From Neoceratodus forsteri (lineage: Eukaryota; Chordata; Ceratodontiformes; Ceratodontidae), in contig CM028136.1 of the NCBI GenBank assembly GCA_016271365.2, forward strand, positions 467,540,001 to 467,604,000: a stretch of 64,000 bases of DNA, read 5' to 3'. This document shows positions 32,050 through 41,580 of this stretch, in pieces; the stretch's first letter is position 1; each line of letters starts with the position of its first letter. The notes below the pieces were generated by a model, which saw only the letters and a list, made by a program, of their open reading frames with translations, was not told the DNA's origin and made no database searches. The translations under genes and the position numbers were made by a program.

Positions 32050-33565
32050 CTCTTGGGAGTGATGGTGTTTATTATTTTGTATAGGAACATTTTATTGAGA
32101 CTTTTCAATAGGTAATATCCAAAAAGCAATATGTAAAACGTTTACAGTGTGCAATAGTAACATTATTATGACTGTTCAAGAAACCATTCATTACTGCAGC
32201 ATTCATTGTTGGCCACACTTTAACCACAGCCTCTTGAGAAAGTGAAACTAAGTTATATTCAGCTATACTTCATCCAGAAGTGCTCTGACTTTGGCAAACA
32301 TATTGACCTCAGTGTTGCTGTGGCAGCATCTACCAAGGCCCAGGCAAGGGAAATAAGGAAGAAATAGTAAGAAGTAAAGATCCGAAGACATCCACTGGGG
32401 TCTTATTGGATGAGGGGGTCTCAGAGTAATATATAAGAACAGACAAGTTACACAACATCAACAATCATTGACACCCAGTTTTCCCAACCAAGGCACCCAT
32501 ACAGTATCTTGTGGAATTTGGGAAGACTGTTTTTGTGCCAGTGTAAAACTTGTACATAAGAAGTCACCATCAAGACAGCTTGTCACCATTAAGTGGTAGA
32601 TGGAATAGTCGTTTTTGTCCCATTGTGAAAGAATTAACTGTTGACTTCTAATGCTGCTGTAAATAATAAGGGTTTGTGATGTGTAATTTCTCTAGGTAAC
32701 AGACTGGAATCTCCTAGAATCTGAAAACAGTGAGATATAGGCAAGGCCCCTGGAATTCTGCAGTTCTGCGGTTGCGGAATTTGCTGCAGAATTTGCATCA
32801 TGACACAGAATATATAGTGCAGCAGAATTCATTGTTTTTGGTGAATTTTCATATAAATATACTGTTTTTTCATAGTGTCAGGCTTTCTTTCCCACCTCGT
32901 TTATCCTGAAGCCACTCCTCTATGCTCAGCATTATGATGTCATCGATGACATCACATCATATTTAGCCAATGACAGGACTGCATTCCGCCAGAGAAAGAA
33001 TAAATCATGCCGCAGAAATCAGAAAATGCTGCCGCAGAAGTCAAGGAGCCCTGCTGCAGAAATCAGAAAATTCTCCCGCAGAACACCAGGGGCCCTGGAT
33101 ATAGGCAAAGTGGTATGAAGGTCGTGTTCTAAAAAATCTGTAATAGAGGACCACCAGGCTTTAATCTGGGTACAAAGGATATGAAAAATTGTGCCTGGGG
33201 CATTTCTGCATCTTCAGCATTAATTATTGGTAAGTAGGCCCATGTGGATCAATTTGTCTGGGGTCCTGTACCATCTTCTCAAGATTTTCTTTTAAAGCAG
33301 TTGAAGTTTGGAGCTCGGGGAAGCTATGTGGGCTGTCACCCAACAATGTGAACATGTTTCCTCATCCAGATTGTCCTGCACTTCAAAAACCCATTTCTCC
33401 CAGTGAGAGTCCAAGTCTGGAAGGAAAACTGTCTGAAGAGTTTTATATATTGCTCCTATGTGACCCCTTGAGAGATTTAATCACTGTGTTACATGGGAGG
33501 ACAATTCACTGTGCATAAGAGTATGATCTTTAGTGTGCCAGGGAAGTAAGGCATGTCTGAGTTGT
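32050..33565 (-). pseudogene. L1-X ORF2: C-terminus and 3' UTR
   Basis: On the minus strand, W-Y-R-T-P-D-K-L (about 33275-33250) matches the L1/Tx1 'RWYLTPERL' motif. It is followed by the cysteine-poor remnants of the C-terminal domain (A-P-G-T near 33205). The last ~900 bp is UTR-like and ends near 32050-32100 with CAATAAAATG on the minus strand. A hAT-type MITE (32742-33097) sits inside. The upstream half of the same block (H-L-G...K-L-like) resumes beyond CR1-4 at 43771, showing one element. Confidence 0.7.
32742..33097. mobile_element. hAT-type MITE, 356 bp
   Basis: Terminal inverted repeats CAAGGCCCCTGGAATTCTGC (left) and, on the opposite strand, CAGGGCCCCTGGTGTTCTGC (right). It is flanked by an exact 8-bp target duplicate GATATAGG (32734-32741 and 33098-33105), the length used by hAT transposases. 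The interior has repeated CGCAGAA motifs and no coding capacity. Confidence 0.85.
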
Positions 33566-34464
33566 AAATAGAATCACAAAATCATGTTGGCAGAAATGGA
33601 CCATTCGGCCCATCAAGTCTGCCCGAGATAGCCCCCCACCTCCCTTTTACCATCCACCCCTCTGCCCTCTCTCCCTTCTCCTTCCTAATCCCATGAAGTT
33701 ATCCCATGCTCTTTTGAATTTCTCTACTGTATTCACCTCCACCACCCAATTCGGCAACCTGTTCCATGATTGTACAACCCTCTCTGAGAAATAACACCCC
33801 TTCACATCCCCCTTAAATCTGCCCCCCTCCAGCTTAAATGCATGACCTCTGGTGGTTTTGTTTTTGCTCAGTCTGAAGATGCTGTCTCCCTTAACCTTAT
33901 TTATTCCCTTCTTGTATTTGAAGGTTTCCACCATGTCCCCCCCATCCCATCTCATTTTCAGTGTATAAAGACCAAGCTCTTCCAGCCTCTCCCTATATGG
34001 TCTCCCCTGCATACCCTGGATCATCTTGGTCATCCTTCTCTGTACCCTCTCCAGCCTATCATTGTCACCCTACAAATGTGGCCTCCAGAATTGAACTCCA
34101 TACTCCAGCTGTGGTCTGACCAATGTTTTGTATAGTGGCATGATCACCTGCCTCCTCCTACTAGTGAAGCCCCTCCCAATACATGCAAACACTCTTGTTG
34201 CTTTCCCAGCTGCTCGTTCACACTGACTCCTAGCCTTTAATGTGTCTGTGATCCAAATCCCCAGGTCCTTTTCTTGTTCTATGACCTGCAGTGACCCCCC
34301 AGGCAGTAAGTGGCCCTTGGGTTATTCCTTCATATGTGCATTATTTTGCACTTTTTTTGCATTGAATTGCAATTGCCACTTTTCTGCCCACTCCTTCAGC
34401 CTGGCTAGATCCTACCTCATTCTTCCCAACCCCTCTGAAGTGTGCACGCTGTTATATATCTTTG
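33566..34464 (-). pseudogene. CR1-4: 3' end and RT C-terminus
   Basis: The minus-strand piece 34033-33647 has T-K-M-I-Q-G-M-Q-G-R-P-Y, W-D-G-G-D-M-V-E-T-F-K-Y, Y-F-S-E-R-V-V-Q-S-W-N-R-L-P-N-W-V-V, the CR1 C-terminal block of a subfamily diverged from CR1-2/CR1-5. Upstream pieces to 34464 continue RT thumb residues. It is split from the RT core (36903 onward) by the ribozyme array. The target duplicate TTATATATCTTTG begins at 34452. Confidence 0.8.
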
Positions 34465-34679
34465 AAAGACAAAGAACCTCTGTGCGCAAACACGGAGTCA
34501 AGGGTTACCCCAAAGGGCATTTGGCTGGGAAGCCAAGTTTCAAGAAAATACAAAATCACACATGCCCCCACAATGCAAAGCATCATGGGCTGCATATGCA
34601 AATCACCACAGAATGTTATGCTGGTCCAACTTTAAGCAGAATTGCATGGTGCCGAAAGGCCTCTCACACAGTTTGCAAA

Positions 34680-34754
34680 GGGTGCTAACAGAAGACATAG
34701 ACACGTGTTTCATCCTACCAGGACTCATCAGTATGCCTCATCTGTTTGGCACCC
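34680..34754 (-). ncRNA. Type I hammerhead ribozyme, unit U1
   Basis: On the minus strand: core CTGATGA (34731-34725), stem II GTCC/GGAT closed by a G-U pair with loop TGGTA, GAAAC (34711-34707), loop ACGT, and cleavage triplet GTC (34702-34700). Stem III is A-U and C-G only. Stem I is formed by GAGGCATA and TATGTCTT, extended outward by AACAG/CTGTT and GGGTGC/GCACCC. The G-U closing pair of stem II may weaken it. Confidence 0.85.
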
Positions 34755-35051
34755 CAGTGGAATGGACCAGCTACCCTTAAGGCAGTGTGCCTTGGATATA
34801 TTGTGGTGAACCCATTAAAATAAAAAAAACTATTTAAAAGACAAAGAACCTCTGTGTGCAAACACTGAGGCAAGGGTTACCCCAAAGGGCATTTGGCTGG
34901 GAAGCCAAGTTTCAAGAAAATACAAAATCACACATGCCCCCACAATGCAAAGCATCATGGGCTGCATATGCAAATAACCACAGAATGTTATGCTGGTCCA
35001 ACTTTAAGCAGAATTGCATGGTGCCGAAAGGCCTCTCACACAGTTTGCAAA

Positions 35052-35126
35052 GGGTGCTAACAGAAGACATAGACACATGTTTCGTCCTACCAGGACTCAT
35101 CAGTATGCCTCGACTGTTTGGCACCC
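35052..35126 (-). ncRNA. Type I hammerhead ribozyme, unit U2
   Basis: On the minus strand: core CTGATGA (35103-35097), stem II GTCC/GGAC with loop TGGTA, GAAAC (35083-35079), loop ATGT, cleavage triplet GTC (35074-35072). All invariant core positions are present and stem I keeps its eight core-proximal pairs (CGAGGCATA side against TATGTCTT). The outer AACAG/CTGTT and GGGTGC/GCACCC helices are also retained. Confidence 0.9.
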
Positions 35127-35162
35127 CAGTGGAATGGACCAGCTACCCTTAAGGCAGTGTGC

Positions 35163-36149
35163 CCCCCTCTCTCTTCATTCTCTCTCAGAGACCACCCCCC
35201 TTCCCTGAGGAGACCGGAGGTCGCGAGAGCCTGCTCTGAAGCCCTCCCTGCCTGCAGAAGCCCCGAACCCGAGACACACCAGGTAATTTCTACCTTGATC
35301 CAGGCTGCTGCCACCATCGTTGGCCATCTGACGCCTTTTCTGAAATGGCCACAAGCTCCCCTGCTCAGCGCATGAATCCCGGCCAGAGTAGCACCTCGAG
35401 TTGCTGCCCAGGCTCAAACGGAGCAGAACTGTTACTTTTGTGCCTTATTTTGAAACTTTTAAAACGAACCAGCTAAAACTATTTGCATTTGCCTGTAACT
35501 GTATTTAAAAGCTTAGAGTCACTGCAAGCCCAGGACCTGTGTTCTATCTGAAATCCCCCACTGTGCAAATCTCATTGGGGACTGTTTGTTAATTTGTAAA
35601 GTGCATTTCCAGTTGTAACTGAATTACCTCCCTGTGAAAAACTCATTTGGGGACTGTTTAACTTCTAAGTGCTTTTCCTGTGTGCAGAATTTCAGTTTGC
35701 CCTGCTAGTAATCACCTTCTTTTTTGAATCACAATAGTACCTGATAGCCCACAGCCCATTTGCTCTTCTCCCCACACCCACTACCAGCCCACCCCCAGCA
35801 AGTTAATCTTTTGCCTGCGCTTGAAAAAAAAATATATACTCTGTTTGACAATGCTCACTGAGCGGCCCCCCCCCTTCCTTTCCCTACAATTCCTCCTCCC
35901 TATCTCCTCCCTTCTACTCCCACCAGCTCTCCTCCGACCATAAGTTTTGCACCTTTTGTTATCTTTTTGCTTCGTTGAGATTGTATTCTATTGTAACAAA
36001 ATTGTAATTGAACTGTAACTTTTTTGTTTGTAAGTACTGTGTCCCTTGTACTACTGTTCTGATGTCCTCTTTGTGACGAGGTACCTTTGTAAATGAGCCT
36101 CTGGCTCAAAGGTTTCTAAACTGATGTTTAACTAAATAAATAAATAAAT
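35163..36149 (+). mobile_element. Unclassified ~990-bp retroposon with (TAAA)n tail, inside unit U2
   Basis: It splits unit U2 between GGCAGTGTGCC and ATATTGTGGTGAACCC; six unit bases were lost. It ends in a run of TAAA repeats (36133-36149). The interior holds two similar ~64-bp phrases around TCATT-GGGGACTGTTT (35567 and 35643). There is no convincing protein. The tail and the direct fusion suggest LINE-mediated retroposition, and it post-dates the array. Confidence 0.6.
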
Positions 36150-36331
36150 ATATTGTGGTGAACCCATTAAAATAAAAAAACTATTTAAAAGACAAAGAAC
36201 CTCTGTGCGCAAACACTGAGGCAAGGGTTAACCCAAAGGGCATTTGGCTGGGAAGCCAAGTTTCAAGAAAATACAAAAAATACAATATATCCAAGGCACA
36301 CTGCCTTAAGGGTAGCTGGTCCATTTCACTG

Positions 36332-36406
36332 GGGTGCCAAACAGATGAGGCATACTGATGAGTCCTGGTAGGACGAAACATGTGTCTATGTCTTCTGTTA
36401 GCACCC
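36332..36406 (+). ncRNA. Type I hammerhead ribozyme, unit U4
   Basis: Core CTGATGA at 36355-36361, stem II GTCC/GGAC (36362-36365 with 36371-36374) and 5-nt loop TGGTA, GAAAC at 36375-36379, stem III A-U/C-G with 4-nt loop ATGT, GTC at 36384-36386 (predicted cleavage after 36386). Stem I: GAGGCATA (36347-36354) pairs with TATGTCTT (36387-36394), then a 2-nt bulge, AACAG/CTGTT, and GGGTGC/GCACCC. Every invariant hammerhead base is present. Confidence 0.92.
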
Positions 36407-36482
36407 TTTGCAAACTGTGTGAGAGGCCTTTCGGCACCATGCAATTCTGCTTAAAGTTGGACCAGCATAACATTCTGTGGTG

Positions 36483-36505
36483 ATTTGCATATCAGCCCAT
36501 GATGC
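36483..36505 (+). promoter_or_regulatory. Octamer plus SPH-like element (snRNA-type distal element candidate)
   Basis: ATTTGCAT (36483-36490) is a perfect octamer, followed by CCCATGATGC (36496-36505), a partial match to the SPH/STAF (ZNF143) site. The same pair recurs in the other units (36853-36860 in U5; inverted at 34596-34603 and 34968-34975). A TTCACCACAA motif about 156 bp downstream (36646-36655) could act as a proximal element; that match is weak. Vertebrate snRNA promoters, and the newt hammerhead satellite, use this kind of pair. Function here is inferred. Confidence 0.4.
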
Positions 36506-36701
36506 TTTGCATTGTGGGGGCATGTGTGATTTTGTATTTTCTTGAAACTTGGCTTCCCAGCCAAATGCCCTTTGGGGTAACCCTTGCCCCCGTGTTTGCG
36601 CACAGAGGTTTTTTGTTTTTTAAATAGTTTTTTTATTTTAATGGGTTCACCACAATATATCCAAGGCACACTGCCTTAAGGGTAGCTGGTCCATTCCACT
36701 G

Positions 36702-36776
36702 GGGTGCCAAACAGACAAGGCATACTGATGAGTTCTGGTAGGACGAAACACGTGTCTATGTCTTCTGTTAGCACCC
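36702..36776 (+). ncRNA. Type I hammerhead ribozyme, unit U5
   Basis: Core CTGATGA (36725-36731), stem II GTTC/GGAC (one U-G pair), GAAAC (36745-36749), loop ACGT, GTC (36754-36756; predicted cleavage after 36756). Stem I AAGGCATA/TATGTCTT is retained with a compensating G-to-A change that turns a G-U pair into A-U. The cleavage site lies 370 bp from that of U4. Confidence 0.9.
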
Positions 36777-36902
36777 TTTGCAAACTGTGTGAGAGGCCTT
36801 TCGGCACCATGCAATTCTGCTTAAAGTTGGACCAGCATAACATTCTGTGGTTATTTGCATATGCAGCCCATGATGCTTTGCATTGTGGGGATATGTGTGA
36901 TT

Positions 36903-37536
36903 TTATATATCTTTGTATCATCTGCAAACAAAAACGTCTTTCCATTTAGACCCTCCGTTAAGTCCCTCAAGTACACATTAAACAGTATGGGCTCTAACAC
37001 CGACCCATGTGGTACCCTGCTCATCACCCCTAGTTCCCTAGAGGCATGGGGTCATAATGACACAAGACATTATGCAGCAGCATTGTACCGAGCTGCCAAT
37101 ACAGCACAATATATTGCAAGGTGCATATGTCTTTCTGGTTCCCTGGATTGCTTCCCATTGAGCAACACTCTGGGTTCTCTGACGTAGCCAATCCTCCACC
37201 CACTTTGTAAGCCTAGCTCGCACACCCATACTGCTCAACTTGCTTACCAGCTTACCATCTATCTATGTGGGACAGAGTTGAATGCCTTCCTGAAATCCAG
37301 ATAGGCCACATCCACCGCTTCCCCTGATCGTATACCTCTGTAACCCCCTTGAAGAATTAGATCAGGTTGGTCTGACAAGACCCACCACCCGTGAACCCAT
37401 GTTGGTTGTCATCAATCAGACCCTCCTCCTCTAGGTACTCTACCAGTCTCTCCTTTATGAGAGTTTCCATCAGCTTGCCTACAACCAAGGTGAGACTAAC
37501 TGGGCGGTAGTTGCCAGGCTCATCCTTTTTCCCTCC
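36903..37536 (-). pseudogene. CR1-4 ORF2: RT catalytic half
   Basis: Minus-strand residues resume with F-A-D-D-T-K-like sequence around 36920 and S-V-L-E-P-I-L-F-N (about 36990). The block R-V-P-H-G-S is shifted by an extra ~90 bp of unknown origin near 37045-37135. Then come the A-F-D-T-V-like and Y-R-P-V-S-L-T blocks near 37265 and 37500. Frameshifts and the short insertion break it. Confidence 0.65.
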
Positions 37537-38300
37537 CTAGTATAGCAGTACCCCCAGTGCCTTTTTCCAGCTTCCTAGGACCCTCCCCAATTCCAGGGAT
37601 AGATTAAACAGCTTTGCCAGAGGTCCTGCCAGATCCGCCCTTAGTTCCTGAAGCATCCTTGGGTGTACCTGGTCAGGTCCCATAGCCTTGTCCGTTTTTA
37701 TTTTTCCCATCTCCTCCAACATCTTCACCTCTGTAAAGGGACTTGTGTCTGCCTCCTTGCCCTCCCTCCCCTTTTCACTCAATACAGGCCCCTTTCCATC
37801 CTTCTCGGTCATGAAAAAGGATGCAAGGTATTCATTTAGGAGGGTTACCTTATCCTCTTCTTCTACAGCTATTTTATCCCCCTTCCCTCTACATCTTGGA
37901 ACCCTCTGCCTGTTTCTCCCCTTGTCACTCACATACCTTTGCAATCTTTTGTCACCCCTTTTCACCTCCTTAGCTATTCTCTCCTCCGTGCTTGCTTTTG
38001 CCTTCCTAATTGTTCTTCTTGCTTCCCTGAGTTTATCCTTATAGACCTCCCTTTCCGCTATTCCCTGTGACCATTTGTAGGCCTCAAAAGCCTTCCTCTT
38101 CTCCTTGACAGCCTCCCTAACCCCTGCCGTGAACCACAGTTGTTTTCTTCCCCTTTTGCATTTGCTGATTCTCCAGATGCCTTGCTCTGTGGCCTTGAGA
38201 ATTCCGCCCTTAATTACTTCCCACAGCTACTCTACCTCCTCTAGGTCTTGGATCCCTGCAAGCTCCCACCTTAAGATGCCCCTCATCTTCTTGAAATTTT
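37537..38300 (-). pseudogene. CR1-4 ORF2: RT N-terminus and linker
   Basis: The minus-strand frame 37965-37537 has K-A-M-G-P-D-Q-V-H-P-R-M-L-Q-E-L (PDGIHP motif), L-N-E-Y-L-A-S-F-F and T-S-P-F-T-E-V. Upstream to 38300 the basic linker with L-W-F-like remnants (about 38150) is present in other frames. It is collinear with CR1-3 and CR1-5. Confidence 0.8.
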
Positions 38301-39170
38301 TCCTCCTGAAGTGGAGCACCCCAGTGGTTCACCTGACTGATTCTGCCCCTGCCTGGATGGAGAACCTGACCATCCAGTGATCACTGTCCCCCAAGCTTTC
38401 CTCAGTATCAACCTCCCCTATTCTGTCCCCATTTGTTAAAAAGACATCTAGTGTAGCCTCCACCTAGTAGGTTCTTTAACTATCTGGCTTAGGAGTGCAT
38501 CTTGCAGGGATTCCAATAAGCCCCTGCTCTTTTCTGTTGTGGCCGATGGAATTTGCCAGTCCACATCGGGTAGATTCAGGTCTCCCACCATTACTATTTC
38601 CCCTTTCCTGGCCTTTTCCTGCATAAGCCTAGCCAATTTCCAATTCACTTCCTTGCCTTGATGAGGTGGTCTCTAGATCACCCTATCCTTATTGGCCCCC
38701 TCCTTGCTCCCTAACATAACTCAAAGGATCTCAGTGGATCCCTTCTCCTACCTACTGTCCACTGCAACTATTCCCTCCCGCACACATAGTGCTACTCCCC
38801 TCTTTTTACAATGTCTATCCCTCCTAAAAAAATTGTACCCTTGTAGTTCCAACTCCCAGATATGGCCCTCCATCCACCATGTTTTTGTTACTGCAATTAG
38901 GTCCAGGTCATCCACCCCCTCCACCGCCTCCAAGTCTGCCATTTCATTCCCTATGCTCCTGGCGTTGGCTAGAATTCCTGTCCAACCCCTCCCCACCCTA
39001 GTAGTACCCTTTCCTCATGATGTCCTTTGTCTCGCACAGTGGGAGAATGCAGGCTGGGTTGTCTCTGCTAGGCCAAGGGTCCTCTACCCCCCTAGTGTCG
39101 CACCCTCCATCTAGTTTAAATTCCAGCCAACCCCCAGCCTCTTGTCAATGTAGCCCTGCAGTTTTGCTCT
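38301..39170 (-). pseudogene. CR1-4 ORF2: endonuclease
   Basis: Minus-strand pieces 38648-38448 (V-M-V-G-D-L-N-L-P-D-V-D-W, the GDFN block) and 38996-38748 (N-A-R-S-I, I-A-V-T-K-T-W-W, G-Y-N-F-F-R-R-D-R, G-G-V-A-L-like) give the N-terminal half of the endonuclease. The SDH end lies near 38375 in another frame (D-S-D-H-W-M-V). Only frame breaks separate them. Confidence 0.8.
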
Positions 39171-39336
39171 TTATAATCTATCCTCTGTGTCACTTTTGTG
39201 TAACCTGTCTCTTGAGTACAGTTGTTCATCCACCCATGTATCTCCCCAGTCTCCCAGACATGTTAAGCTCACCTCTCCACACCACAGCCTTAGCCAGAGG
39301 TTAAAATCCTTTACCCTGAGTTGCTTGGCTGTGCTA
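39171..39336 (-). pseudogene. CR1-4 ORF1: C-terminal end of esterase
   Basis: The minus strand reads A-K-Q-L-R-V-K-D-F-N-L-W-L-R-L-W-C, then D-E-Q-L-Y-S-R-D-R-L-H. This is the last part of the CR1 ORF1 esterase, including the R-D-R/G-L-H block with the catalytic His retained. The preceding part (I-L-P-V-H-R) lies at 41590 beyond CR1-5. Confidence 0.75.
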
Positions 39337-39532
39337 CATAGAAACATAGAAGTTGATGGCAGATAAGGACCACAAGGTCCATCCAGTCTGCCCATTTCTT
39401 TTTCTACCTTATAAATGTGCCATCGGCCTTTGCTCTGTCAATGGCCTATCTATTCATACTCATCTGTATTGCTCCCTCATGCCTATCCCATGCTTGTCTG
39501 AAGCCCTGCACTGTATTCATATCCACCGCTTC

Positions 39533-40259
39533 CTAAGGTAGGCCGTTCCATGCATCCACTACTCTTTCTGTGAAAAAGAACTTCCTCACATTATCTTTTA
39601 ATCGGCTTCCCTCTAATCTCATGCTGTGTCCTCTTGTCCTGCTATTTTTCTTATATTGAAACATGTTAGACTCTTTCACCTTGTTAATGCCCTTAAGGTG
39701 TTTGAATGTTTCGATCATATCACCTCTCTCCCTCCCTTGCTCTAGGGTATGCATATTGAGCTCCGTTAATCTGTCCTCATATGTTTTCTGATGCAGTCCC
39801 TGCACCATTTTGGTTGCCCTTCTCTGGAATGCCTCCAATTTGGTTAATGTCCTAGTGAAGGTGTGGCCTCCAGTACTGCATGCAGTACTCAGATGAGGCC
39901 TAACCAGTGTCTTGTAAGGGGATTATTACCCTCCCTCTTCCGATTTGTAATACTAATACACCTAACATCCCCCTAGCCTTACCTACTGCTTTAGTTGCCT
40001 GCTTGGATGATTTCGGGTCATCGGTGATGATGATGCCCAAGTCTCTTTCTTCCCTTGTGACTGCCAGCAACTCCCCTCCCAGTCTATAGGTAGGTTCGGG
40101 GTTTCTCTTCTCTATGTGCATGATCTTGCACTTCTTTGCATTAAACCCCAGTTGCCACTCTTCTGAATATTTTGCTAGTTTATCCAGATCTCTTCTCATT
40201 CTGCCCACCCCGTCTGGATCATCTACTCTGTTGCAGATCTTGGTGTCATCTGCAAACAA
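39533..40259 (-). pseudogene. CR1-5: RT catalytic box and C-terminal region
   Basis: Frame 40259-39900 begins at the catalytic F-A-D-D-T-K-I-C-N-R-V box and continues W-Q-L-G-F-N-A-K-K-C-K-I-M-H and R-D-L-G-I-I-I-T-D-D. Frame 39838-39533 then has R-R-A-T-K-M-V-Q-G-L-H-Q-K-T-Y and F-F-T-E-R-V-V-D-A-W-N. Two frameshifts (near 40250 and 39880) separate these from each other and from the upstream RT. Confidence 0.85.
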
Positions 40260-40966
40260 ACCTTACCCTCCAGTCCATCTGCAATATCACTGATGAAGAT
40301 ATTGAAGAGGACTGGCCCTGGGACTGATCCCTGAGATACCCCACTTGAGACTTGCATCTCTTCTGACTGTATACCGTTTACCACCACTCTCTGTTTTCTG
40401 TCCGCTAACCAGTTTGCCACCCAGTTGACCAACTTTGGACCCTCCCTGAGCCTACGCAGCTTATTAATCAATCTTCTATGTGGAACAGTATCGAAAGCTC
40501 TGCTGAAGTCAAAGCAGGCGACATCAACTGCTCCACCTTGGTAAACCACTCTGGTTACCCAGTCAAAGAAATCTGTGAGATTAGTTTGACAGGACCCTCC
40601 TTTTGTAAACCCATGCTGTCTTGGATCCTGTGCTTCTATGGATTCCAGGTGTTGCACTATCCTTTCCTTAAGTAGTGCTTCCATAATCTTGCCCACTACT
40701 GAGGTAAGACTGATTGGTCTGTAGTTCTCTGCCTCCTCCCTGTTACTACTGTTGTGGAGCGGGATCACATGAGCCCTTCTCCAGTCTTCTGGGACCTCTC
40801 CTTTGCTCAGAGACTCACTAAACAGTTCTGATAATGGCTGTGCTAGTTCCACCCTTAGCTCCTTTAGTACCCTGGGATGTATGCCATCAGGTCCCATTGC
40901 CTTGTCCACCCTGAGCTTATCAAGCTCTTGTAGGATCCTTTCTTTTGTGAAGGGACTAGTGCTCAC
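40223..40966 (-). pseudogene. CR1-5: RT N-terminal and palm region (open, 247 codons)
   Basis: An uninterrupted minus-strand frame with M-G-P-D-G-I-H-P-R-V-L-K-E-L, V-P-E-D-W-R-R-A-H-V-I-P-L-H, N-Y-R-P-I-S-L-T-S-V-V-G, D-V-A-C-F-D-F-S-R-A-F-D-T-V-P-H and G-S-V-P-G-P-V-L-F-N. All RT motifs before the catalytic FADD box are intact. A single frameshift just before that box is the main lesion. Confidence 0.85.
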
Positions 40967-41580
40967 CTCCCTCCCCCTGTGACCATGATGCTGAGCTGTG
41001 GGCCCTGCCCTACCTTCTCTTCAGTAAATACTGAGCAGAAGTATCTGCTTAGGATAAATACTTTTACATGGTCCTCCTCCTCACATGCCCCCCTTATCTC
41101 CTTTGATCTTAGCAAAACGCCCTCTGGACTTTCTCCTTTCACTAATGTATCTATAGAAAGTCTTGTCACCTTCTTTTACTGTTCGTGCTAGTGTTTCCTC
41201 AGTTTGGGCCTTTGCCTACCTTACTGCCTTCCTTGCTTCCCTTAGGGAAGTTTGGTGTGCCTCCCTATCTTCATCCTGCTTGTGTTCCCTTATATCTCCT
41301 GAAAGCCAGCCTTTTGGCTCTGACCTTTTCTGCTAATGATTTTGAGAACCAAAGTAGTTTCCTTCTTCTTTTGCACTTCTGTTTCTGTCTAACACAATGG
41401 GATGCTGCTTCACGTATTGCATCCTTTATGCTTGCCCACTTTGCCTGTACCCCCTCACCTGTATTTCTTTTTGCCAGGGCTAGTTTAACTCTGTTAGCCA
41501 TCTTATCAAAGTCAGCTCCTCTGAAGTCCCATATTTTTGCCTTGGAATGGGATGATTTAGTTGTAAAGGCCAAGCTACTG

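Larger units (their letters stand above)
34465..36902. mobile_element. Retrozyme-like array: ~372-bp units with hammerhead ribozymes, head-to-head
   Basis: Five copies or partial copies of one unit. U1 34465-34836 and U2 34837-36186 (split by a retroposon at 35163-36149) are forward. U3 36187-36282 is forward and truncated. U4 (36283-36620) and U5 (36621-36902, truncated) are inverted. The U1-U2 period is 372 bp, and U4-U5 cleavage sites are 370 bp apart. Each complete unit has one hammerhead. There is no coding capacity. An exact 13-bp duplicate TTATATATCTTTG (34452-34464, 36903-36915) flanks the block inside CR1-4, so it arrived as one insertion. This fits animal retrozymes moved by Penelope-like enzymes, which is an inference. 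Confidence 0.8.
39337..41580 (-). mobile_element. CR1-5: young 5'-truncated CR1 inserted in CR1-4 ORF1
   Basis: A 2.2-kb minus-strand CR1 with canonical 3' terminus (39337-39400, complement of CCTTGTGGTCCTTATCTGCC followed by ATCAACTTCTATGTTTCTATG). Its RT is intact over most of its length, and it carries the post-endonuclease linker (41573-41271: R-K-L-L-W-F-S-K-S-L). The 5' end stops just after the endonuclease. Codon-level similarity to CR1-2 is high. It interrupts CR1-4 ORF1 between I-L-P-V-H-R and A-K-Q-L-R-V. Confidence 0.85.

Noticed and set aside
34465..36902. CRISPR array or simple satellite
   Set aside because: The units are 372 bp, inverted midway, contain ribozymes and are bounded by a target duplicate; no short repeat-spacer pattern.
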